From DATMBF01 sp035559595 (GTDB lineage: Bacteria > Bacteroidota > Ignavibacteria > UBA10030): a DNA stretch of 64,000 bases. A model generated the notes under the pieces. The model was not told the DNA's origin. It worked only from the letters and a program-made list of their open reading frames with translations, and searched no databases. The DNA lies in NCBI GenBank assembly GCA_035559595.1, contig DATMBF010000032.1, forward strand, positions 1 to 64,000, given 5' to 3'. The translations under genes were made by a program, and so were the position numbers. Positions 1-7,636 of this stretch are shown one piece after another (position 1 is the stretch's first letter; the number at the start of each line of letters is the position of its first letter).

Positions 1-258
1 TTCCCGCACGGGATGAACGGCATGGAATTCAAGCTCCTCGTCGAGCTCGGCATGACGCCGATGCAGGCCATTCAATCGGCAACAACGGTCGCGGCGGAGT
101 TGCTCGGACATTCCAACGAGCTGGGCAATCTTCAGCCGGGAAAGTATGCCGACCTTGTCGCCGTCACCGCTGATCCGCTCAAGGATATTTCCGTGCTGGA
201 GAACGTGCAGTTCGTGATGAAGGGCGGAACGGTGTACAAGAATGAGGTGAAGAAGTAG
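1..258 (+). CDS. Amidohydrolase family protein, C-terminal part
   Basis: This is the last 85 residues of a gene that begins before the window. The fragment has the typical end of imidazolonepropionase-like metal-dependent amidohydrolases: the FPHG stretch, the helix GMTPMQAIQSAT, the block LGNLQPGKYADLV and the closing beta element VMKGGTVYK. In this family the missing N-terminal part carries the HxH metal motif and these secreted enzymes hydrolyse cyclic or peptide amides; the substrate cannot be told from the tail. A full-length relative lies at 19559-21118. It ends 63 bases before tag on the same strand. Confidence 0.85.
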   Translation, partial: FPHGMNGMEFKLLVELGMTPMQAIQSATTVAAELLGHSNELGNLQPGKYADLVAVTADPLKDISVLENVQFVMKGGTVYKNEVKK

Positions 259-321
259 GAGGGGATGACTTCAGATGACGTTGAATGCACGAAGGAGCCT
301 CGGGCGAAAAAGAGCGAGAGA

Positions 322-888
322 ATGAAGTCAGAGACGCGATGTCCCTGGGCAACGAGCGACCCACTCTACACTCTGTATCACGACCGCGAATGGGGTGTTC
401 CTGTTCACGACGACCGAAAGCTCTTTGAGATGCTCATTCTCGAAGGCGCTCAGGCGGGGTTGAGCTGGATTACGATTCTGAAGAAGCGGGAGAATTACCG
501 GAAAGCGTTCGACAACTTCGATGCGAACAAGATTGCGCAATATGATACGAAGAAAGTGAAGCGGCTCTTAAAGAACAAAGGGATCGTCAGGAATCGGCTG
601 AAAATCGAAGCAGCGATTCAGAATGCGAAGGCATTTCTGGCCGTGCAAAAGGAGTTCGGATCGTTCGACAAGTATATCTGGCAGTTTGTGGGCGGAAAGC
701 AGAAGGTGAACCGGTGGAAATCGCTCAAGCAAATCCCGACAACGACTCCAGAGTCCGATGCGATGAGCAAGGATCTAAAAAAGCGCGGGTTCAAATTCGT
801 CGGTTCAACGATCTGCTATGCCTTCATGCAGGCTGTGGGAATGGTGAACGATCATCTGGTAAGCTGTCACCGATACCGACGAGGGTGA
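322..888 (+). CDS. tag: DNA-3-methyladenine glycosylase I
   Basis: Cytoplasmic base-excision repair enzyme that removes 3-methyladenine from alkylated DNA. The 188-residue product matches the Tag family in length and motifs: the N-terminal RCPWA, YHDREWGVP, and the substrate-pocket segment with Glu41 and Trp49 (EGAQAGLSW). The zinc-site residues known in Tag can all be seen as Cys7, His20, His178 and Cys182. I chose the ATG at 322 because it puts the zinc cysteine near the N terminus as in E. coli Tag and has a purine-rich GAGCGAGAG just upstream; an in-frame ATG at 265 would add 19 residues without family support. Confidence 0.93.
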   Translation: MKSETRCPWATSDPLYTLYHDREWGVPVHDDRKLFEMLILEGAQAGLSWITILKKRENYRKAFDNFDANKIAQYDTKKVKRLLKNKGIVRNRLKIEAAIQNAKAFLAVQKEFGSFDKYIWQFVGGKQKVNRWKSLKQIPTTTPESDAMSKDLKKRGFKFVGSTICYAFMQAVGMVNDHLVSCHRYRRG

Positions 889-891
889 AAG

Positions 892-1707
892 TTACAAATT
901 CTTCCGAAGTTCAAATTGAAAGTCAACTGTGACGACGTTGTTTGGAGTAACGACAACCTCTTTGGTCACGATGTACGGGTCCTCATAGCTATACTGCCTT
1001 ACAGTGCCCTTCTCCACATCGGTGCGCGTCACGCGAACTCCCTCGTGCCACATGACGATGCGATACGTTCCCGGAGGGACGGAATTTAGAACGTACTCTC
1101 CTTTCTCGTCTGTCACTGCGTAGTACGGGTGATCCATGAGCACAATGTATGCGCTCATCCACGGGTGGCCGGCGTCGCACGTTGCGCGGTAGAATCCCGG
1201 GCCGTCGAAGGCTGAGGTCGGCAAAGGCGTCCGTTGCCCGCGAATTGGTTGGGCGATGTTAAAAACGGTCGTCAGGCCTTTCTGGAGATTGTAGGTATGG
1301 ACGTTATGGAGAATCGGGTCGCTGTTGACGATCTCCAGCGTCCCGTTCGCGGGAACGAGAACGATATGGGGTTCGTAGATGCACGAACGCTGATCGAGGA
1401 CGGCCTTCATGGGGTGATTCATCCGCTTGCCGGGACGAATCCCCTCGAGATAAACCACGCTGTACCGTACACCTCCCTGTGCGTTTACGACCAACCGCGG
1501 CGAGGGCTTGCTTCTGCCGCAAAGATTCTCATCCTTTGCTACGGGCATTACAGCAAGACTGGGGATGGCACCGGCGAGCGTCACCGTTCCGCGAATCGCG
1601 CCGCCATTCTGCACAGCTCCTTCACGGTACTGTCGCTGAGCAACGAGCAACGTGCCTTGCTCTCCTACGAGAACAAGGCACGTCAGGATCAGCAATCGGT
1701 TGAGCAC
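892..1707 (-). CDS. Secreted cupredoxin-like protein with carboxypeptidase-regulatory-like domain
   Basis: A 271-residue exported protein starting with GTG, with a signal peptide ending near LLVAQ. Residues about 36-190 look like a cupredoxin fold: His134 (in LHNVH), then Cys177, His181 and Met184 in CDAGHPWM, which is the ligand order of type 1 blue-copper sites. Residues about 195-235 (DEKGEYVLNSVPPGTYRI) are a carboxypeptidase-regulatory-like beta sandwich. It lies 17 bases after the cytochrome c gene on the same strand, so the two are probably one transcript and may be redox partners in the periplasm. Related proteins are often labelled methylamine utilization proteins, but no methylamine genes are present here. 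Confidence 0.72.
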   Translation of the reverse strand: MLNRLLILTCLVLVGEQGTLLVAQRQYREGAVQNGGAIRGTVTLAGAIPSLAVMPVAKDENLCGRSKPSPRLVVNAQGGVRYSVVYLEGIRPGKRMNHPMKAVLDQRSCIYEPHIVLVPANGTLEIVNSDPILHNVHTYNLQKGLTTVFNIAQPIRGQRTPLPTSAFDGPGFYRATCDAGHPWMSAYIVLMDHPYYAVTDEKGEYVLNSVPPGTYRIVMWHEGVRVTRTDVEKGTVRQYSYEDPYIVTKEVVVTPNNVVTVDFQFELRKNL

Positions 1708-1724
1708 CTCGATCTCCCTCTTAC

Positions 1725-2324
1725 CTACTTCTTCATCGGAGGCGGCGGGATCGGGTCGGGCACGGCGTTCTTGATCGGCTTGATCGATTGCAGGTATGCG
1801 AAAATCGCCTTGAGGTCGTCGTCCGACAACTTAGCGTACTCCGGCCATGGCATCGGCGGTAACAGGTCGCGTCCTTCACCCATGTGCTTGCCAGTCCGGA
1901 TCGTCTTGATAAACATCTCTTCCGTCCAGCTCCCTATGCCGGTTGCAACATCGGGTGTGATGTTACGGGTAAAGCTGACGCCCCATGGACCTGCCCAGGC
2001 GGTCAGGTCGTTGCTGAACAGTCCGCCCCACTTATCTGGCGCGATGACTCCTTCCGGAACCGGCGGCAATTTTGTGTCAGCCGGATAGCCAGAGAGCAGA
2101 CGAGAGGTATCCGGCATCGGCACAACCATCTCTCCCATCTTCACAAACACTTTGGGAGAATGACAATCGTTACAGCCGCCTGCGTGCGTGAGATATTCTC
2201 CTCGCTTGATTTGCGCCTGCTTCCTTGCGCCTGCGGCCTGTTGTTGAGGCGAGATTCCCAGGACCAACACAGCGCTGGTCAAACCCAGTGCAGCCAGTCC
2301 GTAGAACACGGTTGGTTTACGCAT
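1725..2324 (-). CDS. Periplasmic c-type cytochrome (monohaem)
   Basis: A 199-residue cytochrome c with an N-terminal signal or anchor helix (VFYGLAALGLTSAVLVLGI). It has one haem-binding CNDCH motif at residues 51-55 and a likely axial methionine at Met158 (LLPPMPW), followed by the C-terminal helix common to class I cytochromes. The ATG at 2324 is chosen because GGAGGA lies directly upstream and the signal peptide then begins at the first residue; longer in-frame starts add a non-signal leader. It is first in a two-gene unit with the cupredoxin-like protein at 892-1707, suggesting a small electron-transfer pair whose donor and acceptor are not visible here. Confidence 0.85.
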   Translation of the reverse strand: MRKPTVFYGLAALGLTSAVLVLGISPQQQAAGARKQAQIKRGEYLTHAGGCNDCHSPKVFVKMGEMVVPMPDTSRLLSGYPADTKLPPVPEGVIAPDKWGGLFSNDLTAWAGPWGVSFTRNITPDVATGIGSWTEEMFIKTIRTGKHMGEGRDLLPPMPWPEYAKLSDDDLKAIFAYLQSIKPIKNAVPDPIPPPPMKK

Positions 2325-2660
2325 ATCTCCTCCTTTAGGATGGTATGAATGTGAGAAAGGTAAGCCAATGTACTCCTTGAGCCGGGCAAACACAAGGTGA
2401 AAAAATGCAGCGTGGGAAAAGAGAATAACGAAGGGAGTCCTTTTGAGGGACCTGCCGATAATTCCGGGTATGAGTCCGGGCATCGCGAAGGACCTTTGTG
2501 CTCTGCCGCGCTGTTGATTATTCCCCCGTACGCGACACAACCCACATCTGCTTACGGGGTGGAATTGGAAGGATTGATTCCTTAGTTTTTATCGTTCACC
2601 GTATCGTTTTCATGCGCTTATCCGTCTTCTAAGAAAACAGACAAGAAGAGGGAGTTTCGA
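2325..2660. other. 336-base divergent intergenic region
   Basis: This gap separates the divergent cytochrome c and sigma factor genes. It holds the GGAGGA ribosome-binding site of the cytochrome gene and a GAGGGAG site before the sigma factor. A weak minus-strand promoter-like pair TTGTGT-17-TACATT can be read about 30 bases upstream of the cytochrome start. No convincing small gene, RNA or long repeat was found. Confidence 0.5.
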
Positions 2661-3650
2661 ATGGAACAGAATCAGAGTATCGAGCAACTGGAAAAATCGC
2701 TGCGGGAGCTTCGCAACCAGTTTGTGGCAATGACTGCAGCGCACCGCCCTGCGCTCTGGAGCTACTGTCTGAAACTTACCGGCTCGCCCTGGGATGCCGA
2801 AGACCTTGTGCAAGAGACGATGCTGAAAGCCTTCTCGCGTATGGCACTGTTAGGGCAGGCTGTAAATATCAGGGCATACCTGTTTCGCATCGCATCAAAT
2901 AGCTGGATTGATACAGTGCGCCGCCGGCAAGCTACGGCAGACGAATTTGAATCTTCCGAACGGCTTGAGATGGGTGACGAAAAACCCGATTCGTTGGAAA
3001 CGCGGGAGGCTTTAGAGGTTCTCATCGAAACACTGCCGCCGCGTCAACGTAGTATTGTGTTACTTGTCGATATGTTTGATTTTAAACCGGGCGAGGTGGC
3101 ATCCATGATAGATTCAACAGAAGGAGCGGTAAAAGCCGCGCTCCATCGGGCAAGAACGACATTACGCAGTCAAGCCAGTGTTGAACAAACGGACATAAAG
3201 CCCGTCCGCACTGGCGTCAAACCGCCGCTTCCGGTGATCGAGCGATATATTGAAGCGTTCAACAAGCGTGATGCCGATGCTCTCGTCCAGTTGATGAAGG
3301 AAGAAGCGGTGAATGAGATTGTTGGAGACTGGGAGGAGCATGGCGTGAACGCGATGAAGCAATCGTCGCTGTACTACTGGAGGCAGGAAAAAGAGAAAAC
3401 GTGGGTTGAGTACGGAACACTCTTCGGCAGACCGGTGTTGTTTGGTTTTCGCACAACTACCGACCATGACAAAGCTCTCTCCGAGATCATCGCGCTCGAC
3501 ATTGTGGACAACCGCGTGGTCTCACAGCGCTGGTACTTCTTCTCGCCCGAGCTGATCGAATACGCGGCAAAACTCATCGGTGTGCCGGCAAAAACGTGGG
3601 GTTATTCGTTCGACCTTCTCACATCGGAGAACAACCCACATCGGCAATAG
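2661..3650 (+). CDS. ECF sigma factor with C-terminal SnoaL-like domain
   Basis: A 329-residue sigma-70 family factor. Residues about 25-95 form sigma region 2 (core-binding and -10 recognition, PWDAEDLVQETMLKAF), residues about 115-175 form region 4 (LPPRQRSIVLLVDMFDFKPGEVA with helix-turn-helix EGAVKAALHRAR). Residues about 190-320 form a SnoaL/NTF2-like domain (IERYIEAFNKRDADAL). Such tails in ECF41-like and related groups act as a built-in regulator instead of a separate anti-sigma factor; none is seen nearby, which fits. The glycosyltransferase gene follows after only 6 bases, so they are co-transcribed and the sigma factor may control its own operon. The target promoter is unknown. Confidence 0.88.
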   Translation: MEQNQSIEQLEKSLRELRNQFVAMTAAHRPALWSYCLKLTGSPWDAEDLVQETMLKAFSRMALLGQAVNIRAYLFRIASNSWIDTVRRRQATADEFESSERLEMGDEKPDSLETREALEVLIETLPPRQRSIVLLVDMFDFKPGEVASMIDSTEGAVKAALHRARTTLRSQASVEQTDIKPVRTGVKPPLPVIERYIEAFNKRDADALVQLMKEEAVNEIVGDWEEHGVNAMKQSSLYYWRQEKEKTWVEYGTLFGRPVLFGFRTTTDHDKALSEIIALDIVDNRVVSQRWYFFSPELIEYAAKLIGVPAKTWGYSFDLLTSENNPHRQ

Positions 3651-3656
3651 GCTGGC

Positions 3657-5189
3657 ATGATCCGTACATTTATCCGCGAACATCCTCTTATTTTCATTTT
3701 CGCGCTCATCAAGCTCGCATTGCATCTCGTCGCCAATGCAATGGGTGGCTATGATTATTTTCGAGACGAGTTCTACTATATCGCTTGCAGCGAGAGGCTC
3801 GATTGGGGTTATGTTGACCATCCTCCTCTTTCTATTTTCATTCTTTGGCTGAATCGGTTGCTTCTTGGAGATTCTCTGTTCGCTCTGCGTTTGCTTCCGG
3901 CACTTGCGGGAGCCGGAACGGTCGTGCTCACCGGTCTTCTTGTCAACGAACTTGGCGGAGGAAGACGTGCACAGGTTCTCGCGCTGCTCGCTGTCGTCAT
4001 CGCGCCTGTCTTCCTCATTCTTTCCGATTTTTACTCGATGAATGCCTTCGAGCCGCTCTTCTGGACGGGCGCCGCATATCTGCTTGTTCGGATCATCAAC
4101 ACCGGCGATCATCGTCTCTGGCTCTGGTTCGGCACGCTGGCGGGACTCGGTCTGCAGAATAAGCACAGCATGGCGTTCTTTGGAATTGCGATTGTCGTTG
4201 GACTTCTGCTCACATCCGAACACAAACAGCTTGCCAACAAATGGATCTGGCTCGGTGGAATCATTGCCGGCGTTCTTTTTCTCCCCAATATCATCTGGCA
4301 GATGATGCACGGTTGGCCAACGCTCGAGTTTGCCAAGAATGCCCAGCAAGGGAAGAACCTTCCAATGTCGCCGCTCGAATTCTTTGGAGCACAGCTTCTC
4401 TTTCACCATCCCGTTGCTTTCCCGCTCTGGATCGGCGGATTAGGCGCGTTCTTTTTCCATCCGCGGCTTAAGTCGTACCGCGTGTTCGGTTATGCCTTTG
4501 CCTTTCTTTTCATTCTGTTTGTCATTCAGCGCGGAAAGCCGTACTATCTCTCACCCTTCTTTCCGTTACTCGTCGCTGCAGGGGCGATTACGCTTGACGA
4601 ATTCTTCGTTCGTAAACAATGGGTTTGGGCTTTCAGGGGGTATGCGTCCGTTCTCGCGATCGGCGGATTGATCACGATGCCGTTGGTTCTCCCTCTTCTT
4701 CCCGTTGAAACGTACATCCGCTATGCAGCGCCGTTCGGAATCGCGAAGGTCAAGACAGAACGCCACGCCGATACGGAGCTTCCTCAGACGTTCGCGGACC
4801 GATTCGGATGGAGAGAGATGGCACAGGCCGTTGCAAAAGTTCTCAATACGCTTCCCTCCGAGGAGCGAGCGAAGACGGTCATCTATGGTCAAAACTATGG
4901 AGAAGCAGGAGCTGTGGAGTTCTTCGGCTCGGCGTACAACCTCCCTGCCGTCTTCTCCGGACACAATAGCTATTGGTGGTGGGGACCGCCGGCAGATTCC
5001 ATGACGACGGTGATCATCATTGGGGGCAGGCGAGCCGATCATGAACGGGTGTTTGCTTCTGTAGAGCACGTGGCGACCCATTCGCATCCCTTGGCAATGC
5101 GGTATGAATCGGACTTGCCCATTTTTCTCTGCCGCGAACCGAAAATGCCGATAAGCGAAATCTGGTCGATGACGCGACACTACAATTGA
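3657..5189 (+). CDS. GT39-family membrane glycosyltransferase (PMT/ArnT-like)
   Basis: A 510-residue inner-membrane protein of the polyprenyl-phosphate-sugar mannosyltransferase type. It begins with a transmembrane helix, then the first periplasmic loop with the family's acidic active-site motif (YFRDEFYYIA), a DHPPL segment, and about ten further hydrophobic helices up to residue 360, ending in a soluble periplasmic domain of about 140 residues. Relatives move a sugar from a lipid-phosphate carrier to lipid A, proteins or other acceptors. The acceptor here is unknown. It follows the SnoaL-type sigma factor at 6 bases, which suggests envelope-stress or condition-specific surface glycosylation. 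Confidence 0.85.
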   Translation: MIRTFIREHPLIFIFALIKLALHLVANAMGGYDYFRDEFYYIACSERLDWGYVDHPPLSIFILWLNRLLLGDSLFALRLLPALAGAGTVVLTGLLVNELGGGRRAQVLALLAVVIAPVFLILSDFYSMNAFEPLFWTGAAYLLVRIINTGDHRLWLWFGTLAGLGLQNKHSMAFFGIAIVVGLLLTSEHKQLANKWIWLGGIIAGVLFLPNIIWQMMHGWPTLEFAKNAQQGKNLPMSPLEFFGAQLLFHHPVAFPLWIGGLGAFFFHPRLKSYRVFGYAFAFLFILFVIQRGKPYYLSPFFPLLVAAGAITLDEFFVRKQWVWAFRGYASVLAIGGLITMPLVLPLLPVETYIRYAAPFGIAKVKTERHADTELPQTFADRFGWREMAQAVAKVLNTLPSEERAKTVIYGQNYGEAGAVEFFGSAYNLPAVFSGHNSYWWWGPPADSMTTVIIIGGRRADHERVFASVEHVATHSHPLAMRYESDLPIFLCREPKMPISEIWSMTRHYN

Positions 5190-5243
5190 CTGCCGTATCC
5201 AATTCACGTACGACATCTGAAACGACCTCAACGTACACCCCTT

Positions 5244-7454
5244 ATGAATGGACTAAAACTTCTAGTGCTGATCGGTGTTTGTGCCACAGCATCGTTCGCC
5301 CAGCAGCCGTTCCGTTTGCCGCGGGTTGACGGCCCCATTACACTCGACGGCCACAGCAATGAGCGGGCGTGGGAAAAAATCGAGCCGCTGCCGTTAACAG
5401 TGCTCGCTCCGACGTACCGAGGCACGGCAATCAACAAAACGGAAGTCCGCGTCGGTTATGACGATGATTTTCTGTACGTCTCCGGCCGTTGTTACGACGC
5501 GGATCCTTCGGGCATCCTGGTCACATCACTTTCCCGTGACGGGATCAGTCCGACCGATGACAGCTTCGGCATCGTGCTGGACACGTTCAACGACAACGAA
5601 AACGGATTGGCATTTCTGACCAATGCCGGCGGTTTGAGGGAGGATTGGGCGATCTTCAACGATGCGGAGCCGCTCCTCTCCCCCTTCCCCTTCAACTCGA
5701 GTTGGAATACATTCTGGGACGTTGCGACATCTCTAACGGACGAAGGCTGGTTTGTCGAAATGCGCATCCCTTTTTCCAGTCTGCGGTTCGAATCGAAGAA
5801 CAATCGAACAGTGATGGGAATGATCGTCTGGCGCTATAATGCCCGTAAGAACGAGGTTGTCACGTTCCCGGATGTGCCGCCGAAGTCTGACTGGGCAGTG
5901 ATCAAACCTTCTCTCGCAGAGGACGTGCTGCTTGAGGGGATCGTCAGTCGAAATCCCCTCTATTTCACCCCCTACCTTTTGGGTGGCCTCGGCATGAATG
6001 CGGAGTTAACGTCCGACTCCACGCTCTATCGAAATTCCAGAACAACAGAGCGTGAGATCGGTTTCGATCTGAAATACAGCCTCACGAGCAACTTGACTCT
6101 CGATCTCACGGCGAACACCGACTTTGCTCAAGTCGAAGCTGATGACCAGCAGGTCAATCTCACACGATTCTCTCTCTTCTTTCCGGAAAAGCGTCTCTTC
6201 TTTCAGGAGCGATCAAGTATTTTTGATGTGGGGATGGGTGGGCCGAATCGCCTGTTCTATAGTCGGCGAATCGGTTTGTCGGAAGAAGGCCCGGTGCGCA
6301 TCTATGGCGGTGCCAGACTCGTCGGCAGAGTCGGCGATTGGGATCTCGGTTTTCTCGACATGCACACAGAAAAAAGCATCGATCTCCCTTCCGAGAATTT
6401 CGGTGTGCTGCGTTTGCGACGGCAAATTCTCAATGAGTACTCGTATGCCGGCCTTCTTGCGACCAGTCGCGTTGGCAACGACGGAAGCTACAACTACACG
6501 TATGGGCTCGACGGCATTGTCCGTGTTTCCGGCGACGACTATCTCCTTTTGAATTGGGCACAGACCTTCGATGATGAAGTCGTTCGCGCCAAGCAGAATA
6601 CACTGATGAATGTGGCGAGAGTTCGCCTTCAGGCAGAACGCCGATCATCTCTTGGGTTTGGATATGAGCTGAGTTACAGTTACGCGGGAGAACATTTCGA
6701 TCCAGCAATGGGCTTCGCGCCACGAACAAACTACTGGAGGCTTGGTGATCGCCTGTTCTACGGCTGGCGGCCGGGAAAGGATTCGCCTTTTCAAAGCCTT
6801 GTCGTTACGATGTTCGCCAATGCGTTCTGGAACAAGAGGACAGGTGTGGTCGAATCATCGGAGATTGGTCCACAATGGTCTGCATACTTCAAGTCGGGCG
6901 CTTTCGTTCAAGTTTCAGCTCGGTTGTTTTCGGAAGAACTCACGGAGCTCTTCGAACTCTCAGACGAAGTCTCCGTACCGATCGGACGATACAATTTCTC
7001 TACGATCAGCGGCGTCTTTCAGTCTCCGTACGGATCTGCTGTTCGAACAGGCCTTAGCCTTGAGGCCGGCACATTTTACGACGGCAACCGATTCACTATT
7101 GGCCTTTCTCCCGGATGGAGTGTATCAAAACATCTCGACTTCACGCTCGAATATCAGTACAACAATGTTCGCTTCCCCACAAGGGCTCAAACTTTTGAAG
7201 CACACATTGGGCGACTTCGAATAAAGTCGAATCTCAGCACGCAGCTCTCATCAATCGCTTTTGTCCAGACCAACACGGCTGCACATAGCGTTGTGTTAAA
7301 CTTCCGACTCCGATATAACCCACGCGAGGGCAACGACTTCTACTTTGTGTACAATGAGGGGCTGAACACCAGCCGCTTCCGCGAAATCCCCACGCTTCCC
7401 GCAATCGACAACCGTGCAATTCTCTTGAAATACACCTATACATTCGAGTTGTAG
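5244..7454 (+). CDS. DUF5916 outer-membrane protein with CBM9-like N-terminal domain
   Basis: A 736-residue exported protein with a clear signal peptide (VLIGVCATASFAQQ). Residues about 25-200 form a carbohydrate-binding-module-9-like beta sandwich (RVDGPITLDGHSNERAW, VGYDDDFLYV). The rest is rich in alternating aromatic beta strands and ends in LLKYTYTFEL with a terminal hydrophobic residue, as expected for an outer-membrane barrel of the DUF5916 family. The family's function is not established; it is common in FCB bacteria and may bind surface or extracellular ligands. It lies 54 bases downstream of the GT39 gene on the same strand and has no evident promoter of its own. Confidence 0.82.
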   Translation: MNGLKLLVLIGVCATASFAQQPFRLPRVDGPITLDGHSNERAWEKIEPLPLTVLAPTYRGTAINKTEVRVGYDDDFLYVSGRCYDADPSGILVTSLSRDGISPTDDSFGIVLDTFNDNENGLAFLTNAGGLREDWAIFNDAEPLLSPFPFNSSWNTFWDVATSLTDEGWFVEMRIPFSSLRFESKNNRTVMGMIVWRYNARKNEVVTFPDVPPKSDWAVIKPSLAEDVLLEGIVSRNPLYFTPYLLGGLGMNAELTSDSTLYRNSRTTEREIGFDLKYSLTSNLTLDLTANTDFAQVEADDQQVNLTRFSLFFPEKRLFFQERSSIFDVGMGGPNRLFYSRRIGLSEEGPVRIYGGARLVGRVGDWDLGFLDMHTEKSIDLPSENFGVLRLRRQILNEYSYAGLLATSRVGNDGSYNYTYGLDGIVRVSGDDYLLLNWAQTFDDEVVRAKQNTLMNVARVRLQAERRSSLGFGYELSYSYAGEHFDPAMGFAPRTNYWRLGDRLFYGWRPGKDSPFQSLVVTMFANAFWNKRTGVVESSEIGPQWSAYFKSGAFVQVSARLFSEELTELFELSDEVSVPIGRYNFSTISGVFQSPYGSAVRTGLSLEAGTFYDGNRFTIGLSPGWSVSKHLDFTLEYQYNNVRFPTRAQTFEAHIGRLRIKSNLSTQLSSIAFVQTNTAAHSVVLNFRLRYNPREGNDFYFVYNEGLNTSRFREIPTLPAIDNRAILLKYTYTFEL

Positions 7455-7578
7455 GTGTATCATAAAAAGAACATTCAGGATGTATTGGATGGTTATCCCA
7501 CCATGGAGCGGGTTGATTCGACGAGAGGTTTTGGAGACAGGAAAAAAAGGGTGGCGTCCGTTTAACCAGTCCTTAGAA

Positions 7579-7627
7579 GATGGAGCCCACCTCTCAAGAG
7601 GTAGATCTGCGCTCGGTGAACTCCATC
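7579..7627. repeat. REP-like imperfect inverted repeat, copy 1
   Basis: The arms GATGGAGCCCACC and GGTGAACTCCATC pair with two mismatches and enclose a small inner hairpin ACCTCT-CA-AGAGGT. The element sits 9 bases after the stop codon of the S9 peptidase gene that ends at 7637. A second copy occupies the same place after the next S9 gene (10012-10059). Confidence 0.65.
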
Positions 7628-7636
7628 CTCTCTTGC

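Noticed and set aside
3522..4409. Minus-strand open frame of 295 codons across the sigma/GT39 junction
   Set aside because: Overlaps two well-supported genes and has no recognisable domain.
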